Source: Ascoidea asiatica
Lineage: Eukaryota > Ascomycota > Saccharomycetes > Ascoideales > Ascoideaceae
Assembly (NCBI GenBank): GCA_001600695.1
Contig: BCKQ01000002.1
Coordinates: 496,001-560,000 of the forward strand
Direction of reading: 5' to 3'
DNA: 64,000 nt
Position numbers and translations under genes: made by a program. Positions 1 to 9,409 of the stretch are shown piece by piece. The notes below the pieces were generated by a model. That model saw nothing but the letters and a program-made list of their open reading frames with translations, did not search any database and was not told the origin of the DNA. The stretch's first letter is position 1, and each line of letters starts with the position of its first letter.

Positions 1-363
1 TATTTTAAAATCTCATTTTTTTATTCTATTTTTGTTTATTTTGCTTATTCATTTTTGTATTTTCATTTTTTTTGGTTTAATTTTTTCAAAATATTTTTGC
101 TGGATTGGATAGGCTTTATTTTTTTCATATATCTTTTTATCATCATAACATTAAATAACCTGCAACTGCAACATACAACAAATAAAAGTTTTCTTTATTA
201 ATTCATTATCCTTAAACGTTAAAATGTAATCAAATTAATTCTATACAATATTTTTAAGAGCAATAAGAAAAAATCATTGAAAAAAAAAAAAAAATAAAAC
301 AAGAAAAAAACCTTTCAGAAATAAATTAAAGGGCATTTCTGTTCATAGTTTTAATGAAATTTA
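1..363. other. Intergenic, 3' side of the first gene
   Basis: This is AT-rich sequence downstream of the minus-strand coiled-coil gene that ends at 364. It contains a run of about 14 A near 280-294 and otherwise only T- and A-rich tracts. I see no ORF, RNA gene or repeat. It probably holds the 3' UTR and polyadenylation signals of the gene at 364-3039. Confidence 0.6.
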
Positions 364-3039
364 TTAACTATATAATTTCAGCCTTAAATTGTTATTCTCT
401 TCTTCCAATTCTTTCAATCTCTTCTGAGAAGCTTCTGATTCCAATATTCTTCTTCCTCTTTCTGCTTTAAATTTTTTAGTTAGAACTTCTATTCGAAGCT
501 TACCTCTTGGACTTGGAGGATTTGAACCAGCCAGTCCATCTTTATTAACAGGAACCGTTATAGATTCAAATTCATCAATTGAAGTTCCAAAACTACTAAT
601 ACTATTATTATCTTTACTACTTCTATTTCTTAGTTTATTTGAATCTATATTTTTTTCCAATGAAGATATTTTTTCTTTGAATTCTTCATTCTGATATTTA
701 ATTTCTTGTAATTGTCTCTCAGATTGTTCATATACTTGCAATTGAAGTTTTAATTTATATGATAAAGAAGTATGATCATTCACTAAAGCATTTGTAGCAG
801 AAATTACATATCCATATATAGATTTACTAAGATCTATAATTTTTTCATATCTTTTATTTTCAAAATCCTCATCATCTGTATAATCTTTTAATGAAAAATT
901 TTTATATTTTACTTGATTTAATGAATGAGTATCGATGATATTTGAAAATATGGTGATCAATTTATCAAAACTTGAGATTTCGAGATATAAAATTTCTTGA
1001 AATTTGGAGGAGATTAATTTTATTAAATTATTTTTAAAATTTATTTCTTTATTTGAATTAATTAATCTTTCGGAGATTAAAGAAAGATTATCATTTAATG
1101 ATTGATTATTTTGAATTAATTTTTCATTTTCTTGTTTAATAGAAGAATTTTTTTCATTTAATTTAAATTTTTCATTATTTAAGTTTTCAATAATTTTTTT
1201 TGATTGTTGATTATTTAAAATTTTTAAATCATTTCTTAAATTTTGTATTTCATCTTTTTGAATTTTATTTTTTTCTTCCAAAAGTTTATTATTTTCTTCT
1301 AAATTTTTATTTTTTTCCTCTAATTCTTGAATATAAATTAAATTTTGATTATTATTGTTATCACTATTTGAAGTATTTGAAATATTTTGATTTTCTTTTT
1401 GTTGAAATGTGAAAATTTGATCATTTTTTAAATTTATTTCATTTTTCAAATTTTCTATAGTATTTTCTAAAAATTTTAGTTTATCTTTATAAAAAATACT
1501 TTCTTGTGAATTTGATGAATTTAATAGATTTTGTTTATTAATATTCTGATTTTCAATTTCATTTTTATTTTCGTTCTCATTATTAATTTCGATTTGCTTT
1601 TGATTTTGATTTTCAAATTGATTTTTATTTTGAGTAATATCTGAAGAAAAAGTTGTAGGAGAAGACATTGAAGATTTTATAATGGAACTTATTTGACTTG
1701 AAATATTAGTATTATCACTAATTTTTCTATTCTGGATTAATAGTATATTTTTGAGCTGTAATTTAAGTTGATTATTTTGTAAAACTAAAGAATTATATTC
1801 ATCTAAGAATTTTTTTGATAATAAATTTTTCTCATTGATAAAACTTTTATATGAAGAGATTTTTACTTTTTGTTTATTTAAAATTAGTAATAGAGAATTA
1901 ATTTTTTCAGTAAATTTCAAATTCATTTCTTTTGTAATTGATAAGTTTTTTTTAATATCAGTAAATTTATTTTTATAATCGGATAATAAATTTTTAATTT
2001 CCATTGGTAATTTTAGTTGTTCCATATCTTCATTATCTACATTAATTTGATTCTGTTCATTATTTTGATTCATATTATTTAGTATATTATCTTCTTCTTT
2101 CTTATTAACTAGTTCATTTAGTTCATTTAAGTTACTTAAGTTATTTATATATGAATTGTAGATTATTGGAATTGAGTAATTAATAGCTTCAGTTTTCTTT
2201 TGTAAAATAGAGATAATTTCATTACATTCATCATTATTATTGATTTCATTATCAATTTCATTATTATTTTCTAGTTTATCTGTGATATTTAAATTACAAT
2301 TCAAAGCAATTGAAAGAATTGAATTATAATCATTATTTATATTAAAATTAGTAAGAATTTTTAAAATTTTATTTAAAGTAAATATTAAATTAGATAAATT
2401 ATTATTTAAAATTTCATTTGAGATAGGATTTGAAGATAAAAATTTTTTAAATTTGGAGAAATTTTCATTATTATTTAAAGGAAATTTAAGTAAATCAATT
2501 AAGAATTTTTGATTAATTTTATAATTTATAATTTGTTTTTGTAAATCTTGAAATTTTAAAGAAGAATCAATTAAATTTATATGATTATTATAATTTGATT
2601 TATTATTATTACTGTTACTATTAGTTAGTCTTTTGGTATTTTGATTATTGGAATTATTATTCAAATCAAGAGAATAAACAGATAAATTTTCATCATCATT
2701 GAAAGAGAAATCTAAATTAATTTTTGAAATTGAGTTATCTAAATCTCTTAATTGTAGAGCTAATAAACCAGTTGGAATTGGACCTCTTTTTTGAGATTTA
2801 TTATTATTATTATTATTGTAATTGTTATTTGAATTATTTTTGAAAGTTTTAATTGATTTTTTAGGAGATTTAAGTAAACTTTTGTTACTTATATGATTAT
2901 TTACATGATTATTATTTATATTATCTATGGGTATTATATTATTATTTTGAAATTGAATGGATTGATCATTTAAAGATTCTTGATCTGAAGATATATCATT
3001 TTGGTTTAAATTAAAAGATTGATTAATTGTTGAATCCAT
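364..3039 (-). CDS. Large Asn-rich coiled-coil protein, family not recognised
   Basis: The product is 891 aa, starts at an ATG, and has no signal peptide or membrane segment. The first 80 residues are Asn-rich. Residues 86-100 (GPIPTGLLALQLRDL) look like a short conserved motif. Most of residues 330-700 is Asn/Glu/Lys/Leu-rich with heptad character, consistent with a long coiled coil. The last 46 residues, from GKLRIEVLTKKFKAERGRR at 846, lack low complexity and form a charged helix, so this tail is probably the best conserved part. A Ser/Pro sequence (SNPPSPRG) just before it could be a phosphorylation site. The architecture resembles fungal spindle-pole, kinetochore or Golgi coiled-coil proteins (Slk19 or Mto1 type), but I cannot assign a family and give no symbol. 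The gene is divergent from MVP1. I am sure it is a real gene and unsure of its function. Confidence 0.8.
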   Translation of the reverse strand: MDSTINQSFNLNQNDISSDQESLNDQSIQFQNNNIIPIDNINNNHVNNHISNKSLLKSPKKSIKTFKNNSNNNYNNNNNNKSQKRGPIPTGLLALQLRDLDNSISKINLDFSFNDDENLSVYSLDLNNNSNNQNTKRLTNSNSNNNKSNYNNHINLIDSSLKFQDLQKQIINYKINQKFLIDLLKFPLNNNENFSKFKKFLSSNPISNEILNNNLSNLIFTLNKILKILTNFNINNDYNSILSIALNCNLNITDKLENNNEIDNEINNNDECNEIISILQKKTEAINYSIPIIYNSYINNLSNLNELNELVNKKEEDNILNNMNQNNEQNQINVDNEDMEQLKLPMEIKNLLSDYKNKFTDIKKNLSITKEMNLKFTEKINSLLLILNKQKVKISSYKSFINEKNLLSKKFLDEYNSLVLQNNQLKLQLKNILLIQNRKISDNTNISSQISSIIKSSMSSPTTFSSDITQNKNQFENQNQKQIEINNENENKNEIENQNINKQNLLNSSNSQESIFYKDKLKFLENTIENLKNEINLKNDQIFTFQQKENQNISNTSNSDNNNNQNLIYIQELEEKNKNLEENNKLLEEKNKIQKDEIQNLRNDLKILNNQQSKKIIENLNNEKFKLNEKNSSIKQENEKLIQNNQSLNDNLSLISERLINSNKEINFKNNLIKLISSKFQEILYLEISSFDKLITIFSNIIDTHSLNQVKYKNFSLKDYTDDEDFENKRYEKIIDLSKSIYGYVISATNALVNDHTSLSYKLKLQLQVYEQSERQLQEIKYQNEEFKEKISSLEKNIDSNKLRNRSSKDNNSISSFGTSIDEFESITVPVNKDGLAGSNPPSPRGKLRIEVLTKKFKAERGRRILESEASQKRLKELEEENNNLRLKLYS

Positions 3040-4152
3040 TATATATATATTTATAAAAAGAATATAAACAAATAATGATGATATTAAGAATATAAATAAG
3101 TTGAATTAAAATTAAAGATATTTCATCTATATGAGATACAGAAATGAATTTGAATGAACTAGTATTAATTTTATTGAGATATTGAATTGAATTAAGATAT
3201 AAATTGCTTATGAATTGAATAATAAAAAGAATCAAATCAAAGTCGAATATCTCTTGTTTATAAAAAAGACGTCTTTGATGTCTTTGATGTTTATGGTTTT
3301 TTTTGATGTTTTTTGTTGTTTATGATCTCATATAGATTTAAGACTGCAAAGATGTGAAGATTGAAGATGAAAGACTGAAAATGGATGATAATAAAGTTTT
3401 CTGGTGCAATTAGAAACGGAAAAAGATAAATAAAGACAAACGTAGCGCAAAACGCAAAAGGAAAGCGCTACGCATAAATATAAAAGCGTGCATTGACAAG
3501 AAAGCATGCAAAAACAAAAGCGTGCGCATAAACAAATTGCAGACACTTTACGCAAAAGCGTTGAAGTCTTTTAACCACCTCTTTGGATCTAAAGTACTAC
3601 GCAGGAGTACACGCTGAATTAGGCGGAAATGCATTTGTGCACATCAAGAATTACCGGTCTAGATTGTATTAGTCTTAGGACATGGAAGTGGCTGAGAGTG
3701 ATTTAGCCTGTGGCGAGTAATATTAGGAGGTGCCCTAAGTGTGGAATGTTCGTGCTACAAGCAGGCCTGCGTGGCGGGTGGTTTTTGTGGTGGATGTAAC
3801 GTTGACGGTGGTGAGTGTTAGCGCTACGAATTGTCAGCCCCGATAAGATCAGAAAGTGCTCGCTCAGTTCCTCGCAGGTGTTGAATCTTCCTTTCTTCTT
3901 ATTCATCTTCACCAGATCCACAACTATCCATAATATTTATTATCCATAACTACAACTACTGTAGAACTATAACTGTACTATAATCATACACCTTTAATCT
4001 TATTTTTATCTTTTTCATTGTAATTATATTTATTCTTTTCATTATAATTGTCGCTAGAATTGTCAATATAATCAATCCTATTCATTCTTCAAGTCATTGA
4101 CAATAATTATCTCGTAACTGCATCAATTTTATAATACCTTTTCATAAAGAGC
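3040..4152. promoter_or_regulatory. Divergent promoter region, coiled-coil gene / MVP1
   Basis: This 1.1 kb region separates two divergent start codons. From about 3420 to 3560 it carries repeated AAAGCG(T/C)-like words (AAAGCGCTACGC, AAAGCGTGC twice, AAAGCATGC, AAAAGCGTT). From about 3680 to 3870 the sequence is strikingly GC-rich for this genome, with several GTGG and GCGGG words and another AGCGCTACG at about 3820. Small ORFs here (for example 3328-3555 and 3703-3921, minus) have no recognisable family and I do not call them. No tRNA or other RNA gene was recognised. Confidence 0.5.
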
Positions 4153-6171
4153 ATGTCTTTGTTCAATGAGCCAATTGATCCATGGAAGTCTTTGGCTGAT
4201 AATGATTCCTTGTCCTCCAATAATATCAACAATAATAAAAATAATATCAATAACAATATAACAAATAATATAGACAATCATATAAATAATATAAATAATA
4301 TAAATAATATAAACGACATTCCTCCTTTATCTCATAGTTACTCTTCTTCAACTCCTGCTCCTTTTTTTTCTCATAATAGTTCTCTTAATAATTCTCATAA
4401 TATCTCTCATAATAATTCTCATAATTCTCATAAACGTATAAATGGTCATAATATATCACTTTCTCTTTCTGCTCCAGATTTAGATTTAATAAAATCTTCT
4501 GAAAATATAAATGATAACAATGTAAATAATATAAATTCACATTCTTCATTTGATAATATATGGAATTATAATAATGATACAAATATTTCATTTTTAAATG
4601 ATTCTATATTAAATGATCCAATTTTAAATGATCCAATCTTAAATAATTTATCAATAAATAATAATAAAAATAATAAAATACTTGGTAGCAGTATGATTGA
4701 TAATGATAATAATAATATAAATATAAATTCAAAACTCAGTTCAAAAAATAATGATAAAATTAATGATAAAATTTCAATTTGGAATAATAAAGTAAGAGAT
4801 TCTTTTAATCCAAATTCTTTAGATTTTATTACTGTTACTGAAATTTCTGAAAAAGAAGGAATTTTATTCAAACATTTAAATTATCTTATTCAAAATAATA
4901 ATTCTTCTTCATTATCTGATTCAACCTCAATGCCAAACTTAAATTCAAATTTACACTCAAATTCATTAAATAATTCAATTAATCATTCTATAAGTCATCC
5001 AATAAATCATTCTCAAAATTCTTCAAGATCTAAAGTAATTAGAAGATATTCAGATTTTGTTTGGTTACTTGAAATTTTATTAAAAAAATATCCTTTTAGA
5101 TTAATTCCTGAACTTCCTCCAAAAAAATTCAATGGTATGTATAAAATTTATTATCTTTTTTACTCGTTTTTTTTATTTCAATTTTTTTTTTTTTTTTTGT
5201 TTCTAACATTCAAAAACTAATATTTAGTTATCTTTTTAGGCTCAAGTACAGATAATTTATTCTTACAACGTCGTAAATATGGTTTACAAAGATTTTTAAA
5301 TCAAATTATGAAACATCCAATTCTTTCAAAAGAATCAATGGTAATAATGTTTTTAACTGTACCAACAGATTTAACAACTTGGAAAAGACAAGCAAATATT
5401 GATACAAATGAAGAATTTAAAGGTAAAAGAATTTCAAAATCTTTTTTAAAACTTTGGAATCCAGAAAATTTAAAAATTTGGAAAATTGCAGAATTAAATA
5501 TTAAACAATTATATGATTCTTGGTTTAAAATTTTAATTTTAATTGAAAGAATTGAAAAAAGAAAACAACAAATTTCTTTTGATAATTTAAAATTTAATAA
5601 TTTTTTTAAAAATTTTTTAAATTCTTCTGAAAAAATTTATTCAATTGATCCTTCTGATATTTTAACAATTAATCAAGGTTTAAAAAATATTAATAATCAT
5701 ATAAATATTTCTTCAAATATTTATCAAGATGAATATATTAATCTTGAAAATGGTATAATTCATCAATTTAAAACATTCTTAGATTATTTAAATTCTTTAA
5801 AAGGTTTATTTGATAGATTAGATAAATTAGGGGGTAATACAATTTTTCAAGCTGAAAAAAGAGTTGAAATTAATTCAAATAGATTAAAAGATATAAGAAC
5901 AAAACCTGATGTTAGAGGTTCTGAAGTTGATAGATTAATTCAAAATATTAATCGTGATAAACAAGAAATTATTTATCAAACAAATAGAGATTGGTTAATA
6001 AAAGAATGTGTATTACATGAATTTATAATGTTTCAAGAAACTCAATATACAATTACTAAAATCTTTCAAGAATGGGGTTCAGATAGATTAAAATATGAAG
6101 AATCTTTAACAGAAAATTGGAATCAAATGAATAATTTACTTCAAGATATGCCAATAAATAGAAATATTTAA
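4153..6171 (+). CDS. MVP1: Sorting nexin Mvp1 (PX-BAR), one intron
   Basis: This is a sorting nexin of the Mvp1/SNX8 family, a PX-BAR protein that binds PI3P on endosomes and acts in endosome-to-Golgi and vacuolar protein sorting. Two exons, 4153-5134 and 5240-6171, join in phase to give 637 aa. The split falls after PPKKFN, and the exon 2 sequence [20 protein letters not shown] continues the PX domain. PX landmarks are the RRYSDF box near residue 297 and PPKKF near 321. The helical C-terminal half (about 390-637) is the BAR region. The first 220 residues are Asn/Ser-rich. An Asn/Ser-rich insert of about 40 residues also interrupts the PX domain before RRYSDF. S. cerevisiae Mvp1 is about 511 aa, so the extra length is low complexity. 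Confidence 0.95.
5135..5239 (+). other. MVP1 intron (105 bp)
   Basis: The donor is GTATGT at 5135, the branch site TTCTAAC at 5201-5207, and the acceptor TTTTTAG ends at 5239. Splicing restores a Gly codon and joins the two halves of the PX domain. Without it, exon 1 runs into a stop at 5218-5220 after low-complexity Phe codons. Confidence 0.93.
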
Positions 6172-6315
6172 AAAAAAAAAAAAAATTAATCAAAACAATA
6201 ATCAATAATCAATAATCAATAACAAATAATAAATAAAATACTATTCATTTAATTAAAACCTACGGTAAGTTTTAAAGAAAATTTTTTATCTTTATACAGT
6301 ATATATTGTATATTA

Positions 6316-7419
6316 TCATGTAGTCTTTTTATTAGCATTATAAAAGCCAGAACCTTTAATTTGAAGTATCTGATAACCAGGAGAATCTTCATCTAGTAAA
6401 AAAAAAGCTTCAGTTCCAAAAACTTTTTTAATATCTCTTAATATATGAACAAGATTAGCATCAATTTGTTTATCATTTATCAAAAATCTTCCAACATCTT
6501 CTCTACCTAAAACCATAAAAGTTAGAGCTAAAGGAATTTGACTTCTACAAAAAGAACCAGAAATACTTAATTCTTCTAATAAATTATAAGCAACAGATTT
6601 TCCAATATCTTCAGGAATATCACCAGCACCACCCATATCTTCAACAAAATATCTAAAATTATCTTTTTTAGTTTCTGCAACTAAAACTAAACCAAAACCT
6701 GGAGATTTACCAGAATTTTCACCTTTCCAAACATCAGCCGTTATATTTACTTCACAACCAATATTTTTTAAAACTTTTCTTGCAGAATCAATTGTTCTTG
6801 AAGCCATATATGGACTTACTCTTGTACAATATGCAACCCCTCTAATAATTGAGATTTTTTTATGATCATTTGCATGAAGTGTAGTTGTAGTTGATATTAA
6901 AGAATTTACTTTTAAATGAACTTCACCACCACCATCTGGAGGACTACCTCTTTTTAAAGTGTGTAATTCAACTTCTCGTACACCAAATTTTTCCATAACA
7001 GGAATTAAACCCCATTTAATTCCATCAATTGAAATATCATTTTTTGAATTTGTTATACCTTTAAAGATTATTGAAAATTTTTTTTTTGAAAATGGTGCTA
7101 AATATAATATTGGTTCAATAAAATAAGTAATTGATTTTGAAAGTGGACAAATTTGAGTAATTTCTCCACCAATTATTAAACCTGGAGTTAAAGTAACAGT
7201 TGTACCAGTATAAGATATAAAAGTTCTTGAACCATTAGTTATTTTTTCTAAGAATCTTAAAAATGAAACTTCATAATCTTTTAAACCTGGATTAATATCA
7301 TTTGAACGTATTTTTTCAATTTTTATTGATTTACCACTTAAAATTGAAAAAATTAATCTTAAACGAAAATTTCTATGAGTTTGAAATACTATAAATTCAG
7401 ACTGATTTGAAACAGACAT
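6316..7419 (-). CDS. RCL1: RNA 3'-phosphate cyclase-like protein Rcl1
   Basis: Rcl1 is a component of the small-subunit processome. It binds the GTPase Bms1 and is needed for early pre-rRNA cleavage in the nucleolus. The 367 aa length is the usual family length. Visible family features include the N-terminal RNA-cyclase fold (GLKDYEVSFLRFLEKITNG), the GGGEVHLKV strand, the GLVLVAETK strand in the insert region, and the C-terminal DIKKVFGTEAFF block. The HLxDQ motif that carries the catalytic His in true RNA cyclases is not present, as expected for the catalytically inactive Rcl1 branch. The gene shares a 445 bp divergent promoter with TAF4. Confidence 0.96.
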   Translation of the reverse strand: MSVSNQSEFIVFQTHRNFRLRLIFSILSGKSIKIEKIRSNDINPGLKDYEVSFLRFLEKITNGSRTFISYTGTTVTLTPGLIIGGEITQICPLSKSITYFIEPILYLAPFSKKKFSIIFKGITNSKNDISIDGIKWGLIPVMEKFGVREVELHTLKRGSPPDGGGEVHLKVNSLISTTTTLHANDHKKISIIRGVAYCTRVSPYMASRTIDSARKVLKNIGCEVNITADVWKGENSGKSPGFGLVLVAETKKDNFRYFVEDMGGAGDIPEDIGKSVAYNLLEELSISGSFCRSQIPLALTFMVLGREDVGRFLINDKQIDANLVHILRDIKKVFGTEAFFLLDEDSPGYQILQIKGSGFYNANKKTT

Positions 7420-7864
7420 TTTTTTTCCTTTATTTTGTGTTTTTATGAAATGATTATAGATATAATTTTGGTTATAAACTTTTCATGAAAAATTATCTCC
7501 AATTTGAAATTCATATTTTTCATTCTTTCTGTTAACGGTTAACAAAAATCAAAAATCAAAAATCAAAAAAAAATCAAAAATAAATAAAATTTAAAAATTA
7601 AAATAAGTTTTAAAGCCAGAACAACGGTACTAATAATATATATCACGTGCTTATTTAGATAATGGTTTATCGTAAAAGATGAATTTGATAAAAGAAGAAC
7701 GAAAAGTGAATTGAAAGTTGAAAATGAGATTGAAATGGATATTAAATTGGATATTAAATTGGATAGTAAATTGGATATTAGTTTTTGTTGTCGTTGTAAA
7801 TAACAGGGTTTATTGTGAAGTATTGTTACAATTTATTGACAGATTACAGTATTAAACAAAAGTT
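7420..7864. promoter_or_regulatory. RCL1/TAF4 divergent promoter
   Basis: The region contains ATCACGTG at 7642-7649, a Cbf1-type E-box. It also has TGAAAAATTA at 7486-7495 on the RCL1 side, close to the RRPE word TGAAAAATTT of ribosome-biogenesis promoters. AAAAATC units repeat at about 7546-7580. A 12 bp tandem repeat, GGATATTAAATT, occurs about four times at 7737-7784, just upstream of TAF4. Confidence 0.55.
7737..7784. repeat. 12 bp tandem repeat upstream of TAF4
   Basis: GGATATTAAATT occurs twice exactly, then once as GGATAGTAAATT, then as a partial fourth copy. It ends about 80 bp before the TAF4 start codon. Confidence 0.85.
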
Positions 7865-8887
7865 ATGAATAATAAACGTCAGCCACCTACAGATATCGAA
7901 AATGAGAATAAAAGACCAAAGATAGATAATGTTATAACAACAAATGGAGTCTCTAACAATAATAATAATAATAAAATAAAAAATGAAAATCAGTCAATAA
8001 TGGGATCAATAAATCCTTTGAAAAGTAGTGGTGCAGGATTACAATTACCTAAAGTGATACCTAGTTCTATAAAATCTAATAATGTAAATAATACTACTAA
8101 TACAACTACTACTAATAATAATAATAGTGATCAACTTAATGATGTTTTAAGTGCAGCAGGAGTTGATATAAGAACTGAAGAATTATTACTTGCAAATTCT
8201 AGAAAATCCGGACAAAATTCAAATAAACGTAATAGACAAAAAAAAATTCAAAATGATGGAGATTTTCTTAATCATCGTAAATTATCATATCAACTTCATA
8301 ATATTACAAAAGAAAATGGATTAAATCAATTTTTTGAAAATGAACAAAAAATTTTACAAATTACATCAGTTGCATGTGAAGAATTTTTAAAAACAATTAT
8401 AACAGATGCAATAATTTTAAATCGTCATAGAAGAAAAAATGCTTCACTTAATAATACATTAAATAGTCAAAATAAAAATGAAATTACAAAAGCTTTAAGA
8501 GATATAGCATTAAGACAAAAAGAAATTGAAGAAAAAAGATCTAAAAAAAGAAAACAATTAGGTATTGATACTTATAATGGAGATGGACAAAAAGCAGGAG
8601 CAGAAGAAACAATGCATAGAGCAACTAATGCAACTGCTGCAAGAAGATTTGCAGGAGGTAGAACTAAAAAATATAGTTGGTTAACTGTTGGAGGATCTCA
8701 AGCATTTAATCCAAATAAAAATAATGCAGTTGTTCTGGCTAATAGAGGTGGTACTAATGATATAAGATATAGATCAGTTCGAGAAGAAAAAAATATAAAT
8801 TTAAGAGATTTGGTAAGTGCTCTTGAAAATAGAAAAGTTGGTGTAACTAAATCCTTAATAAAAGGTTATGCGAAACTCAAAGATTGA
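7865..8887 (+). CDS. TAF4: TFIID subunit TAF4
   Basis: TAF4 is a subunit of the general transcription factor TFIID, where it pairs with TAF12 through a histone fold. The product is 340 aa, near the S. cerevisiae length of 388. The first 95 residues are Asn-rich. From about residue 96 the TAF4 domain begins (LNDVLSAAGVDIRTEEL). It continues through the helix region (LHNITKENGLNQFF) with SVACEEFLKTIITDAI, the histone-fold helices, and ends with the family C-terminus (INLRDLVSALENRKVGVTK). A basic stretch at about 205-235 (KEIEEKRSKKRKQ) lies between. One CTG codon (8735-8737, residue 291) lies in a moderately conserved stretch and could test the decoding of CUG. Confidence 0.95.
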   Translation: MNNKRQPPTDIENENKRPKIDNVITTNGVSNNNNNNKIKNENQSIMGSINPLKSSGAGLQLPKVIPSSIKSNNVNNTTNTTTTNNNNSDQLNDVLSAAGVDIRTEELLLANSRKSGQNSNKRNRQKKIQNDGDFLNHRKLSYQLHNITKENGLNQFFENEQKILQITSVACEEFLKTIITDAIILNRHRRKNASLNNTLNSQNKNEITKALRDIALRQKEIEEKRSKKRKQLGIDTYNGDGQKAGAEETMHRATNATAARRFAGGRTKKYSWLTVGGSQAFNPNKNNAVVLANRGGTNDIRYRSVREEKNINLRDLVSALENRKVGVTKSLIKGYAKLKD

Positions 8888-9409
8888 AGAATAAGCTATC
8901 TTTCAAAGAGTGACCAAGTATTATGATATGATATGATATTAGTATTTATTCTTCTATGGTTTTCATATAAAACCTGTCAATTCGTATTCAATCAATACAT
9001 GTAAAATATTTCAATGTTTTTTTATTTTTTCTGTTTGTTGTTGTTGTTGTTATTGTTGTTTTTAATGAGTGACTGAACACGTTTTTGAGATTGGGGTGTC
9101 ACATGATAATGGTGGAGGTGATATTACGTAATGTTGGGACCAGTTTTGAGGGAGGTTCAATTCTGTTGAATTTAGTTGTAATTAGTTGTATTTAAATGTA
9201 TTTGATTGAATAATGGAATTAAACTGAAATTAGTTTAGTTCTTTAAAGCAGAGATTATTATTTAAACTGATTGAATTAACTAGATTATTGGAATTGATTG
9301 AGTTAATTTTTGATTGAAACTATTAAAGAAAAGAAAATTATTATTCTTGTTTTTTTTTTATATTTTTTTTCTCTTTTTTATATTTCAATTAATCAATTAA
9401 AAAAAAAAA
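8888..9409. promoter_or_regulatory. Intergenic, ALE1 upstream region
   Basis: This is a tandem (same-strand) intergenic region between TAF4 and ALE1. It holds a GTT/TTG-rich stretch at about 9030-9062 and GTCACATG at 9098-9105, a Cbf1-type site about 310 bp before ALE1. T- and A-rich tracts follow, including ten A immediately before the ATG. No gene was seen. Confidence 0.5.

Noticed and set aside
5161-5220. MVP1 ending at the stop at 5218
   Set aside because: The frame there encodes Phe-rich intron sequence. The canonical intron 5135-5239 restores the PX domain.
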